Positions 24,401 to 36,595 of a stretch of 64,000 nt of DNA are shown in pieces. The DNA is taken from positions 3,038,001 through 3,102,000 of the forward strand of contig JANUWF010002061.1 in assembly GCA_026120185.1 (NCBI GenBank), read 5' to 3'. Source of the stretch: Voacanga thouarsii. Lineage: Eukaryota; Streptophyta; Magnoliopsida; Gentianales; Apocynaceae. The notes below the pieces were generated by a model. It saw only the letters and a list, made by a program, of their open reading frames with translations. It made no database searches and was not told the DNA's origin. Numbering within the stretch: the stretch's first letter is position 1; every line of letters starts with the position of its first letter. Made by a program: the position numbers and the translations under genes.

Positions 24401-25006
24401 CCCATCACATGTGCTACTTTTGCCCAAGATGTCATAGAGGGGAGAAAGAAGGTGTCAGATGCCCATGAACACAAACACCAACCCATGGTATTTGGACCAG
24501 CAAGTCTTGTGGGCAGGAATCCTACAAGTGAACGTGAAAGGATGGCAGCACAAGTTTTCCAGCCTCATTACAGGTGAATGTATTTCTGGTTTCTTTATTT
24601 CAAATAGCCAAGTGAGGGAAGAAAAAAAAAATGGCTAATGGAAGGGGGGAAGAAACAAGGAAACATAGAAGTATGAATTAATGAGAACATATAACACACT
24701 GACAGGCAACTAACAGCCATGGTAAGTTTAACACCCCTTTTTTTGTGTTAAAATAGATTGCCCACGATGAGCATTGAGGAAGCTGGATTAAAGGAAATGG
24801 AAATAATGAACAAATGGCAAGAGCAGAATGCTAAGCTAATGGAAGAAGCCAATTCATCGTGGTTCAAGGATAATAGGAAGTTGAGGCCTGCTGAAGAGGA
24901 GGATGAAGATGATGATGCTGCCCAGGAAAAGGCAAGGGCATGGGATGACTGGAAAGATGATAATCCTCGTGGTGCGGGGAATACAAAGCTCACACCTTGT
25001 GGTTAA
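21457..25006 (+). CDS. TAP46: PP2A regulatory subunit TAP46 (TAP42/alpha4 family)
   Basis: TAP46 binds the catalytic subunits of PP2A-type phosphatases and acts in TOR signalling. Nine coding exons: 21457-21552, 21636-21758, 22634-22720, 22836-22940, 23051-23212, 23552-23587, 23691-23762, 24299-24573 and 24757-25006, phases consistent, 401 residues (Arabidopsis about 405). The N-terminus has MEEMSLPALFEQTRKFHVAA. The middle has FCEAMELVPEEELE and IARFRRQKAAEAKLLEIKE, then an acidic EEEVLDDDGEEERE patch. The C-terminus has KPASPITCATFAQDV, an acidic stretch EEEDEDDDAAQ and the family ending DDWKDDNPRGAG followed by LTPCG. A CAG acceptor near 23981 inside intron 7 could support an alternative exon but was not used. 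Confidence 0.93.
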
Positions 25007-26058
25007 AGTTGGCATGGCTATGAACTGGAAAGTCTCTTCTCACAAGCTCCTGGGTGGTTTTATGACCATCGTTATTTCCATTTTAAACTATTTTTAGCAA
25101 TACTTTCCAGAACCATCATAAGGTTGTACTGATTTTGTTGATAAATCTTCACCTTTGGGTTGTACATAATCTAGGGGAGAGGTTATGTTGTCAGTGGATG
25201 GAGGATGGAGCTTAGAGAAGAATATTAGTCGTGTATTCTTTTAACTGATACCAATAAGACTTGTGGCTCTTGGTTCGTATTTGGTTGTCCGTTGTGCAAG
25301 GTGTTGATGAATAAAACGAAATGTGGTTTTCTCTCTCTCTCTCTCTTGTAAATCCTTTCCCTTCTTTCCCTTTCTCAATCCACTATAAATCTTCAGAGAT
25401 CTCCCTTGATCAGGAGGAGAAGTCAGGAATTGCTTTCAGCTTTTCTCAAGGGAAAACCTAACAACGGGCAAAGCACAGAATTTTCCTTCTGACTTTGCAA
25501 AGCTGGACAAATGACATTGACTAATGAAACAGGATATCAATCTGAGCCGATTTTTGCAGTTACGAGTATCACCTGCTTAACCAAATTGGAAAAAAACCTC
25601 ATAAGACGATAATGTGTCTTCAAACGTTGTCCTTTGACATAAAACTTTACTAGGATTAAAGATTCAACTCGAAAGGATCAAATGCGAACCTAGATTTTTA
25701 TTGCATGCCTCCAAACAAGATCAAGATTTACTGCACAACACAGTAACAATAGAGGGCACGGCAGTTGAAGACTATAGTATCTATTATTATACACAGTTCA
25801 AGCCAGACACACAAAAACAAAGTTTTAAAACAGATCTATCTTTCCTCAAACACAAAACAAAAGGCCGAAATATGCCAGACAACTCCAATGGGGTACCAAT
25901 ATAAGCTCGCTGGATGATGGCAAAAAGAACCAGAGGAAACAATTACAGCTGCAACTCTGCTAAGCAAATTGCCATTCATCTTCTCACATTGAAACCCTTC
26001 AGCATAGATGGAAACATCAATATCTTGATGAAAAAACATCCAACTCCAAATCAGTAGC
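25007..26058. other. Convergent 3' regions of TAP46 and phytolongin
   Basis: Contains both 3' UTRs and a short CT repeat (about 25331-25346). No other gene recognised. Confidence 0.5.
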
Positions 26059-26880
26059 TCAATTGTCAATGCATTTGAAACCTCTGCAGATGCACAACCA
26101 TACCACGAACAAGATGGTACAAATGATCAAGTCCATTGACAATACCACCCAAACATGCTTCTTCCAAACCTTCTTGGCCTTCTGGGAGTGTCCCAGTTCG
26201 CCAGCATAAAGGACGTTCTTGTTCATTATAACAGAAAAATCTCTGCTCAATCCAATCATCCCATCCTCAGAACAATCCAATCCCCTCTCACTCACATCAG
26301 TGCCTTTTCCGCATCTGCCTCCTGCACATTCACCTAACAAAAATCTCTTCTTCTTCTTCAAGCAGTTCACCGCGCCGCCCAACAATGGCATCCTAGAGGG
26401 CGCACTCCCACCGCCTCTAGAAGAATCCGAGCACCCGTCGCTTCCACGTGTTAATTTTATTCCCAAAGGTGGAGAAATAAAGCTATCCATCTCCGAATTC
26501 GAGGATAACAGCTGGTGGAAAACAGGATTAAATTCACCCTGAAAACAATGGGAAGTCAAATTTTCCAATTTTCTTTTCCCAGATTTTCCCACTCCGACCC
26601 CATTGAACGCGTCCCTGACGCTATTCAGAAAAGCTAATCCTTCAGAATTGTCAAGATTTTCGTCGAAAATGACAAAATAAGAAAAAGGATCATCGATCAA
26701 GAATGTATAAGTCCTATTACGCACCGAGTGGGAGAAGACGGAGTGCAAAGGAGGCGTCTTCTCAAGACATTTGAGCGCTAGGGCCCCGAGATCCGCATCC
26801 CTGGAATTAAATTCTGCAAGAATTGTGGTTCCTTTGGCAATACAAGCGTAGTAGATCAAATTGGGATCCGAAATCATCAT
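26059..26880 (-). CDS. Phytolongin (plant longin protein, PHYL type)
   Basis: Intronless gene for a 273-residue phytolongin, a plant R-SNARE relative in which the SNARE motif is replaced by another central segment. It is expected to act in secretory-pathway trafficking. The longin domain covers about residues 1-120, with YYACIAKGTTILAEFNSRD at the start and YTFLIDDPFSYFVIFDE in the middle. A Ser/Gly-rich, Lys-rich linker follows (NCLKKKKRF near 175). The C-terminus has KKHVWVV, a hydrophobic membrane anchor of about 20 residues, and the short tail CRGFKCIDN, all typical. Two successive ATGs (26880 and 26877) are possible starts. The PHYL2 subclass seems closer from memory, but this is not certain. 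A MITE lies 0.55 kb upstream. Confidence 0.87.
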   Translation of the reverse strand: MMISDPNLIYYACIAKGTTILAEFNSRDADLGALALKCLEKTPPLHSVFSHSVRNRTYTFLIDDPFSYFVIFDENLDNSEGLAFLNSVRDAFNGVGVGKSGKRKLENLTSHCFQGEFNPVFHQLLSSNSEMDSFISPPLGIKLTRGSDGCSDSSRGGGSAPSRMPLLGGAVNCLKKKKRFLLGECAGGRCGKGTDVSERGLDCSEDGMIGLSRDFSVIMNKNVLYAGELGHSQKAKKVWKKHVWVVLSMDLIICTILFVVWLCICRGFKCIDN

Positions 26881-27433
26881 CGTCTATAAATGACATTCAA
26901 ACCAATCGGACCCAGATCACTGTGCCTCCAGCACAATAAATCAAAATACAAAAAGATGATCCGAACACACTTTATTCCCACATAACACAAAAATAAAAGA
27001 ATATTTTCGTGGCACTTTTTATATGAAAAATACTTGAGTTTAGGAACGAAGGACAACGTGGGGCGGTGGATGTGAAGACGTGAAAAGGTATGGAGATTGG
27101 TGAGAGAATAAGGTTTTGGATTTTCTAGAGAAGGAAGGGGAAGAGGCAGCCGGGAAGCGGTAGGAGAAGAAGGGTTGTTCTCTCGGAGGATGGGCCTCGT
27201 TAATCCATCGGCAGAGAGATTCGAGATTGAGAGAAGCAGACAGCAACCTCAGTTGACCATCATTTTCTCCACACCAAGGATGGCTTTGCTGGGCACTTCC
27301 TTGTCCAGCCTAATTCCTTGGGGGCTTTATTTTGTTATTGGGATGGTATTATTTCTACGAATTGGAAACTTTTCATCTAAAAAATCCATTCTAATAATTT
27401 GTTATTTTTTTTAAGTCATTATAATTTTTTTAA

Positions 27434-27851
27434 GGCTAGTTTGTGAGTTTTAGAAAGAAAAAAAAACTGAAATTTTTTAAATTATGAGAAAAAAGATAGT
27501 AAAATGATATATATTTAAAATTGTTTGGAAGTTTAGGGGAGAAAAAAAGTACTTTCTTTTTTTATTTGAAAATTCAGAAAGAAAAAAAACAGTTATTCTT
27601 TATTAACTAAATTACCCTGATTATTTGAGAGATCACAGGTAATGAAGTTGAAGGCATGAGGTAAAATTGTCATTAAGAAAAATTTAAAAACCCCTCTCTT
27701 CCCTTCATTTCTCTCCATTCTTGTAGAAAGAATTTGGAGTGTAGCCACTTCTTTTCCTTTCTTATAAAAATTCTGCGAACAAGAGAAGAGAAAAGCAATT
27801 TTCTCCACTTCTCTTCTTTTCTCTCTACTTTTTGTACTCCCAAACCAAGCC
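27434..27851. mobile_element. Tourist-like MITE (PIF/Harbinger type)
   Basis: 418 bp flanked by TAA on both sides (27431-27433 and 27852-27854). The inverted ends are GGCTAGTTTGTGAGTTTTAG and, read from the other side, GGCTTGGTTTGGGAGTACAA. The interior is AT-rich without a coding frame. The 3-bp TAA duplication fits PIF/Harbinger MITEs. The ends match imperfectly, so it is not a young insertion. It lies upstream of the phytolongin gene. Confidence 0.6.
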
Positions 27852-28007
27852 TAAAAAACTAGGAGAGTAAAAGAATAATATAGAAAGGAAACGAATCAAA
27901 TACAAGAAAATATTGTTGAAATTAATAATATATTTATTTTTAATATACTTTTAGTAGGCACAGAAAATATTCTTTTAAGTATTAAGCAAAAAATTTCCTC
28001 ATACGGT

Positions 28008-28400
28008 TTAGCGGAGCCAGACAAAATGTACACGACAATCTAGACTAAATTTGTAGGGCTTTACCCCAGAGGGAGCCCTTCCAGAAATTCTCATGGGCCT
28101 AGGCAAGACCAAGGCCCACGAGGGGGTTTGGAAATAGTTTTCAACCAGCAATAGACGCGCCTCGGTTAGAACCTCACTAGCTGCGTCATTGCCCCAAGCG
28201 CAAAGATGAGTAGACGAAAGCAGGTATTTCCCTTTTATACTAATCGTTAGCTCCCCCAACTTTCTCGTAGCCAATGTGGGATTGGCAAAACACACCGCTA
28301 GTAAAGTTGGGAGTCCAAAACCCATCAGAATTTGTAGACCTAACCGTGCTCTACCCCACGCCCAGACCAGACAACCAATGACTTGACGCAGACCTTTACA
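28008..28400 (-). repeat. Unclassified GC-richer repeat-like segment
   Basis: GC-richer island in AT-rich DNA. On the minus strand it has CCAATCCCACATTGGCTACG, then TATAAAAGGG about 50 bases later (near 28240-28231). That pairing is seen in the promoter parts of some plant LTRs or short retroelements. No matching partner copy, LTR ends or target duplication was found here. No 5S rRNA-like part was seen, so it is not an obvious Cassandra element. Confidence 0.25.
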
Positions 28401-28696
28401 AAAGGAGCATCAGAGCACACGCTGATGGCCTATAGCTGAACTGAAAGTAGTATATCAACGTATCATGTGTTTCACACCACTGCAGAAATTCAGACTCTTC
28501 AGTCTCAAACAAACAAACTCTGAAACTGTGGAATCTGTGGCAATTGAGATATCTGTTCTAGCTTCAAAAAGAATGATTGCGCTATATGGGGATAAAAATC
28601 TCGTATACTATACAACTGAAAGTTGGCCAAAAGTGTGAAGTTTCTTTTCTCCTGGAAAATTTCTCCAGTTATTGCTCCTCTTTCTATCTTTTCAAC

Positions 28697-31600
28697 TCAT
28701 TTAACATAAGGAGGATCCATGAATGCCCATTCAAAGACTTGCTCATATTGAACTGCTGCATTATTCCAAGAATGGTCCCTCTCCATCCCTCTCTTCATCA
28801 ATCCCTCCCAAGATGATTTGTGTTCTCTGAATGTCCCAATTGCTATTCTTAGGGCCTGCAAACATTCAAAGTCGGAAACTTCTCAGAAGATGGAACATAT
28901 CCATGATCATGAAGGAAGAAGATATATAACTTAAATATATAAACAAGCAAAGACTGGTTTAATAAATTGATCCATCTGACATGTATTTTACATGGTATTC
29001 GTGTCCAGAGAATCTTATATCGATAAAAGTCGACAGTCGCAGTTCACATCAATCATCATCAAAGAATTTTGCTGTTGATCCTAATCAACCAACATAGACT
29101 GATTTTTCATAATAGAAACTCAATCAACCAGTTGGCCTCTGATTTCAAGCTACTGAAAACCAGAATTTCTAGTAGCTCACACCTATCACAGTAGCATAAA
29201 GAATCAATTCTCTCTCTAGGGAACATTTGGAACACAATTGCCTTCATTTTTCAAGCTTAGAAACCACTGGTAAACATTACCTTTCCCAATTAAATGAAGC
29301 CTTCACAAACACACAGAAAATAATAATGGAAAAACATCAAAACCTAGACAAACATGCATATTCAACATACCGTGAGCAGATTTTCTTTTGATAGAGGAGA
29401 AAATGTCCATCTGTTAGACATTCCAAAGCCAGTGTGTTAAAAGAATGAAGAAGCCATTAATGTACAAATCAAGAAGATATCACATAACTAACAGTGGATA
29501 CCAAGCTATAAAATATTGCTAAATTCATGGCAAATACATTGGGTACTTTCTGTTTTCTAGCACCAGAATTTCCACCTCTCCAGTTACCAGAAGATGGAAC
29601 AGAAAAAGAACTACTACATTTCTTTCCAGAAAGCTTCATGAATAGTGCATTGTAGGATCTACGCTGCTTATTTACTTATAACAGATTGAAGTTTTCTCAT
29701 TATTTTCTTGCCACCTTATTACACTGGCAGATTTTCTTAGACACCAAACTTAATACTATCTGCTGAATAGCAAATTGAAAGCAGGCCCCAGCTCCAAGGA
29801 GCACAGAAAGAAATTATTTTACTGTCACTATCAGATTTTCAGTGCTTCCACTATAGAACATGTGAATCATCAACTCTCCTAAACATTTGGCAGAAAGGGC
29901 AATGTCGCAAACGAGTTTAATCACTGAAAGCATACTTTTGGAATAAAGAACATACCCTGTACCCTCACCACTGCCTTCATGAGCATATGGATTGAAGTTC
30001 TCCACTGTGTCCTGGAAAAAAAAGAGAGTACATGATAAGTAAATCTGTATTCAAGACAAAGATTTCAATTTTCAGGGTCAACATACCTTAAGTCCCCCTG
30101 TGCTGTGAACAACAGGAATTGCACCATATCTCATTGCATACAATTGGTTCAAACCACATGGCTCAAATCTTGAAGGCATCACAAGTATGTCACAACTGCA
30201 AATTGCACACCATTAGCATGCCGCCTTCACAAACAAATACTATAACAAAATATGCTTGTATTCAAACTTGAATTACCCTGCTGTTATTCTATGAGAAATA
30301 GGGACATTAAATCCAACCCAACCCCGGAATTTATCTCTATAAAGAGACTCCATGTGCCTCATCCAGTCTTCATATTGTTTCTCCCCAGATCCAAGCATTA
30401 CCTGAAATACATTAGATGAACTTTATTATCCTTTTGCAATTCCGCCCCCCCCCCCCCAAAACAAAGTTAGAGATATCAAAGTTCATGATACAATAACAGA
30501 GATTGGAAATGAATCTCCTACAACTGCAGCACCTTGTCTATAAGTGTGGGTTATAAGTGATTCTCCCAGATCCCAGGAGAACAAACCTATTGACTGAGGC
30601 TTCGGCCAATTGGGAAGGTGTATACTAGCTAGGCATCTCAGGAAGGTGTTAACATTAGAGCTGGTCAAGACAGAACCTAAGCCAACTTAAATGCAGTATT
30701 GTTAAGAGAAAAAGTTCAAGTAGGGGAATTACCTTAAATTAATTTAAACTGAAAGCAGTCTGTAAACTCATTAGCAAAGAAAAACAAGTTGACCCACAGA
30801 AGCAAAGTCCAAAACCTCAAGGATAATGAAAGACAACCCTCTCCGAGTTGCTTCACACAAGAGCCTCCAACGAGGAAATGTGCTGGATCACAAGCCATGG
30901 CAAGCACATACAAAGAAAAAAAAAGGAACGGATAAGAGTGCTTACAAATTGGACATCATCTTGCATAAGTTCTGGGGTGGCTGACAGTAATATATCAACA
31001 CCTTTCTGGAAGTCCAATCTCCCAATAAACCCAATCTGTAATCCATCACATTTTAGAACCTCCGTACCAAAAAGATTATTTTCCTATAATAGAAGATGAA
31101 TAAGATTCTCACCAATGGGCAATCAGATAGAACTGGAAGACCTAATTCCTCCTGTAAGGCAGTCTTGCACTGAACCTGCATGCTATCAGCAAATAAGCAG
31201 TTGTGCATCATAATATTATAAAACAAACTCAATATGGCCTGACATTTTTGTCTTTCCCAGGTTATCGTTATTATCCAAACACCCTCAGCACAAAAATATC
31301 AACTATCGCTGGAGCAGAGAAATCTGTTTTCAAGTAAGCAATTCCCTCTGTTAAACCATGCTTACACCTGCACCTGTAATAACTTGTTTGGGTTCTGAAA
31401 CTAAAATACCTTTCCTGAAAGGTCATCAATGGAATAATGTGAAGTAATATGCTCATCTGAAGACGGATCCCATTCATTAACATCAATACCATTTGTTATT
31501 CCTGCACATGGGTAGGAATAAATGTAAAACTTACAACCTCAGGAAGTCAAAGTTATTGTTTAAAACACTTAAAATTGTAGAACAATCATCCATTAAGCAA

Positions 31601-34600
31601 GAGAACTCAGTCTTAAACCAAAAGATTTAGCAAAACATGATTCTTTTGGGGGTACCACCAGAAAGGATTAATTATAAGTAACTATAACTATGGACACAGA
31701 ACAGGAAAACAAATTACAGAGAAAAGAACAAATTCAATACCATTAAGAACTGTCTTTCTGCCACTCAGAAGCTCATGTAGCCCATATCCACCGTCTGGAG
31801 TAGTAATTTCCCAAGAGTAACCCTGCCAACAGAAGAAAAGAATAATCAAACACCATGCAGTTTGCACAGTAAGACATTAGAAAATTTTATTTCTTTGTTC
31901 CTTTTTGTGAATAAAGCAGAATTTAACAATAAAAGCTTTGCAAAGCCACTAAAAAAATTGTACTTATCTTTCTGTATATCACCATGTGACTACTATAGGA
32001 TGTAATATAAACTCTAAAACAAATTACCTGGCTAACAGTCAGTATTCTGTCTGCAGTTACAATTGCTCCTTTCAAAACATTGACAGCTTCACCAGTGTCC
32101 AGGGCATGTGTCCTGGCCCAGGTGGGAAAAATCCACTCCAACGCTCCATACCAATCTGAAGGCAATCCTAAATTCTTAAAAGTTGCTGCAGGCTCCACAC
32201 CCTTGTTAGCCAAAACAGGAAAAATCCGTTCACCAATGGTGTCATAGCTTATGCTCACAAGCAATTCTAAAAACATGCAACCTAAATTCAACGATGATGA
32301 ACCCCCTTAAGTTGTATTTCTCCCAAAGTTGGCATTCTTCTATAATCCCAGTAAAAGATTGTTTGTTATACATCATGTACAACCCATCTCCAGGACTTAT
32401 GTTTATTTAAAGGGAAACAAGTAGTGTTAAGTTAGGCATATAATTTAAAAACAGATACCTGATGTGCAAGGTTATGTATTACAAAAATACTTCGAGCATC
32501 TTTATAAACACCATAGGGACGATACTTGGCTGCAAGAAGTCTAACGAGGAAATCAAAATTGATTCAGTAATGGTACCTTTTAAAGTCATGAACAAGGTTT
32601 CTTTAAAACATAGAGAAAGAAGAGAGCAAAATAATAAACGGACTAACAAGTCACATACACTGGAACTAGGCCAGCATGCCAATCATTAGCAAGGAAAAGG
32701 CATTTCTCTCCATAAGTGAATCCCCCTAAAGGTAGCACTAAGGGAGCTTCACATGCTGCATGACAGAGCAAAGTGAACCGAAACTGCACAAGAAGAATGG
32801 AGAGGAAGAATCAATGGTCACCATAAGGACTGGATCATGGAGGCAATTATTACATAGAGCCAACCGATGAATTTATAAGTAAGAAAGAAATCACACCTGA
32901 TTATCACCAAAAGCACCATGAATATCACCATATGGGGTCCCAGGCCTACGATATGAAGGATGGTCCACAAAAACCTAATAACAAGAGAAAGAACCAAATT
33001 ATTCATAATGCAATAGTTTCCCCGTGTCAAAAATGAGAAGCAACCATTTTCACAGTACTTTACAAATCAAAAGCAGCCAGGACAAGGAACAACAAAGTAA
33101 GATGCCAAAATGGAATATCTTAAAGCGGCTGATGAATACATACGAGATCATACCCAATCCACACCTTCCCTGTATTCATGGAAAAAAGAAACTTCCTGTA
33201 CACCATCAAAGCAGTAAATCTTGGTTGGACAACCAACATCAACTGCATTGGCAAATTTTTTATCTGAAGGGCTACCATCAAAGTATCTAGGTGAGACAAC
33301 CATTACTCGATGTCCCCTATCAGCAAGGGCTATAGGCAAAGAGCCACAAACATCGCCTAATCCCCCTGTCTTGGAATATGGAGCGGCTTCAGCAGTAACA
33401 AAAACAACATTATATGTTACCCTGGCTGCCAGTTGATCTTCTGGTCCTATCTCATCACTCACTTCAACTTCTCTTACAGTCGATTCCATGAACTTTTCAC
33501 CGCCTGTAACTTAAGTCCATTCAAGTAGAACTTCATCAGCAAAAATTGAACAGTTCATCATTATAGAAAGAAATTAACATAATTCACAGAAATTTATCCT
33601 GTGACATTATTTCAGCTCTATACCAGGTCAGGGCAATCACAATGTTGTAATATTTCCATCATCCCTTTCCCATCTTTTCCCTTCAGTACTATAACTAAAC
33701 CATTATAACAATTCTTCAATTCTTCAACATCCATTGCAACTCCTAAAAGAAACCAACTCCGACACTTTCACTTAAAGACTTGCATACCCGCTAAGAAATC
33801 AAACTAAACACATCTGCATTGACAGAATCAGTAGGAATCCTGACAGTTCTTTAACAAACGAACTTGATATTCCCAAAGAATGAAATAAGTTACATTGGTA
33901 AAGGCGAAGTACACTTTCAATTTTGTGGGGAAGGCATATAACCGAGCCTTGGTAATATTCAAAAATGAAATCTTTATAATGGATCATTCCAGTTAGCCAT
34001 AAATTGGATAGATTAGCATCAACTCTGTACTGTAATAGAGTGCTCTCACTCTTGTGATACACGAGATCATAGAGTTCAGCGAAAATGTTGAAATCTATTG
34101 ATACTCATGTACAAGCAAATACAGAAGAGAATACACGATCCAAATGCTTGCATGCCGCTTCATGTAGGCATTCAACTAGAGGAAGAAATTCCTAGTTGCA
34201 GTCTTCAACTAGAGGAAGAAATCCAAAAAGATAAAATACAGAAAAGAAAAATGAGAAGCAGAAAACACGATGAGTCTCAGCGCGTACCAGATTGAGGGAT
34301 CAAGTGAAACCCAACAATGGAGCCAGAGCCATCCCTCTCGGTGCCCAACAAAAGACCCTTCTCCTTCTTACCATCCTCCATTACCGAAGACCCATCTTGA
34401 GAAGCGCTAAGCCCGTCTCCACGTGCATTTCTATCCACATATGATCTTCCGACGCACAAAGAGTCCACTTTCCTTCTTCTTTGTCTGTACAAGGAAGCAA
34501 AACCGACTTGTCTACTGACGCTAAAACACTTATTACGCCTCTCTACAGAGCTCCCAAAGGAATTTTGATAGGAGATCTCAATCCTGAGAATTTGCAGTGT

Positions 34601-34633
34601 TGCCATGGCGAAAGAAGCAGAAAGAGAGTCCAA
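28697..34633 (-). CDS. SS1: Soluble starch synthase 1, chloroplastic/amyloplastic
   Basis: GT5 glucosyltransferase that moves glucose from ADP-glucose onto short amylopectin chains in plastids. Fifteen coding exons on the minus strand: 34633-34288, 33503-33154, 32974-32897, 32783-32659, 32540-32459, 32201-32028, 31822-31741, 31501-31410, 31169-31113, 31035-30946, 30401-30277, 30195-30087, 30011-29956, 29410-29371 and 28855-28697, all GT-AG, 654 residues (Arabidopsis SS1 about 652). The N-terminal exon is Ser/Arg-rich as in a plastid transit peptide. The ADP-glucose-binding KTGGL loop is at 160-164. Further landmarks are [30 protein letters not shown] and [15 protein letters not shown] second STGGL lies at 565-569, after [14 protein letters not shown]. 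The start at 34633 precedes a second in-frame ATG (MATLQ, 34606), which may be the real start. No lesion is seen. Confidence 0.94.
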
Positions 34634-35440
34634 GGAAGAAGCAAGGGATATAAAATTTGAGACTTTGTTAAAGGCAAAGAGCGCACAATGCTCTGCCCGC
34701 TATGGGATCTGACGAAAGCGCGAACACCGAGAAGGAATAAAAACGACGTTGCTTCGCTTCGAGAGAGACACGATCATTGATTTCCCTTTTTTTTTTTTTT
34801 TTTGTTAAGAGTAAAACGGTAGTAGCAAAAAAATTGAAGCAAGGAGCACCGTTGCCAATTTGCCAGCCTGCTACTTTCGGATGCCTTCCATGTCGGGTTC
34901 TCCGCCTTTTTTTTTTTTTTTTTTTTGGGTGTGCAGTTCATTGTATGGCTCCTACCTTACACGTAATCCTTGCATGCTACCAGAATTGATCGACTCAATC
35001 ACAGGGACGGTGGCAAAGAACCCTGACGTCACTTTGGCCCACCGCAGTCTTCAGATTTTTATGAAAGTGACGGACTTCTTTTTTCTTTTTGTTTTTGTTT
35101 TTTAAGTGTTATTTTTCGTTGGGTCCCGCTGCGGGTCAAAGGTCCATACCAAGATTGCTTTCATGTCTCTCCGGAATATCTACTGCTGTTTGTTGCAAAA
35201 TGAAGCCCACTCCCTAAATGTTTCCCTCTCTTTCTACCCAATTACTACAAAAATCACTCCGTCAGTTTTTTTGAATTTGTTGTTGAATTTTTTAAGTTAT
35301 AAATTTTAAAATTTTAATTTCACATTTAGTCTCTAATTTTATTTTTTAATGTTATAGTTAATTTTTATATTTTATTTTTAATTTTTTAATTACTTTTTTA
35401 TTGACATATTTAGTCCTTTCGTTTAACCTCTTTTCCCAAC
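34634..35440. other. SS1 promoter side and AT-rich spacer
   Basis: Contains the likely SS1 promoter and two long poly-T tracts (34782-34803 and 34908-34926). From about 35270 the sequence is AT-rich and looks like an old repeat. No gene recognised. Confidence 0.45.
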
Positions 35441-35500
35441 CCCAGTCACCATTACTACTTTTCCGCTCAACTCGCTCCATGGCTCTAGCTTGCTTGGTTC
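35441..35500 (-). pseudogene. Fragment of a short-chain dehydrogenase first exon
   Basis: The minus strand encodes LEPWSELSGKVVMVTG at 35488-35441. This matches the N-terminal strand and start of the TGxxxGxG cofactor motif of plant short-chain dehydrogenases. The motif continues as VGKRG and then a stop, not the expected ASSGLG, and no further exon is seen. There is no good in-frame ATG nearby. It is a gene fragment left by rearrangement or carried by a repeat. Short length limits certainty. Confidence 0.4.
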
Positions 35501-35679
35501 GACATTTTCTTTCTCTTTCAACCGGAGAGAGTGATTAGTGATTAGCAAGTGGCCAGCCAAAGATGGTGATGTTGAAGGCAATGAAAATAGAGAATGCCAT
35601 ACACGGGTGAAAAATAAATTCAGGAAAGCAAAGACATGGCACAACAAAAGGTGAAAAACAATACCTTTGTGTATCCTTG

Positions 35680-36595
35680 GTCTGTTTGGCTGAGAAGATG
35701 AGGTCCTAACCACTAGAGTGGCTACTTGTTTCGATGATAATTCTTGTGAAAACCCAACGATCCTTTGGCTTCTCCTTGGTATGTACGCGAAGCTTTTCGC
35801 TTCTCCGAATATTCTTCCGTCTCATCTATGTTGGTGAAACAACCTAGGTGAAGAATGGTCCTTCTTGATCCTTTACTATTAGTTCGGAAAGACAAGAAAA
35901 TGAAAGGAAAAACAGAGACAACGAGAGAGAGAGCAGAGGAAATAAAAACGCTGTTTTGTTTTTCCTTTTGTCGGGTGAGTTTGTGTTTGGAAACTAAAGA
36001 TTCCACAACTCCTATTCACGTTCCCACATTCCTAGATAATTAAAACACCGGTGTTTAATATTTAAAAACATTCGGAGGTTATCAACGGAAGAGGTTTGGG
36101 TAATCCTTAACTCTTCTGTACCGTGAATAAAAATAACCCTTTAGTCTAGGCTATTGGGCCAAAATGATTTATTATTTTTCTTAAACCCAATGAGCCCAAA
36201 AATAATAACCATTAACTATTTATTTCCTTAGCCTATTAAAATAATCCAATAAATAATTAATGAGCCCAAATGAACTAAAATAATTTTAAGCCTTTTATTA
36301 ACCAATTTAAGTCCAGATTAATTTTTCTAATTATTCAATTTGGGCTTAAGCCCTGAATAATTAATCAACCAAATAAACTAGATAATAAATTTAATTTATC
36401 TGATTCTTTTATTTTATTCCAATCCAAAAATAAATTAGATTTTTTGAATAAAATAATTTTTTTATTGTGACCATTTTTTCGACCTAAAATAATTAAGACT
36501 TACAGGCTATTTCGAGGACAAAAAAGACACATTGCATTGGCTATTAAAATGACCAAAATACCCTTATTATATAAATAGTTGTATTTTACATTTTA
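35680..36595 (-). repeat. 0.9-kb dispersed repeat, copy 1
   Basis: Clearly related along its length to 61610-62560: both share AAACACCGG, CCATTAA-TATTTATTTC, ACAGGCTATT, AAAAAGACACATTG and ATATAAATAGTTGTATTTTA in the same order and orientation. On the minus strand both encode a similar short peptide (SSK, then VVR-SSSxPNxP). Its outer ends are not defined. A large solo LTR interrupts it at 36596. Confidence 0.65.

Noticed and set aside
28008..28400. Cassandra TRIM (5S-containing LTR)
   Set aside because: CCCACATTGG and TATA signals are similar, but no 5S rRNA-like segment was found on either strand.
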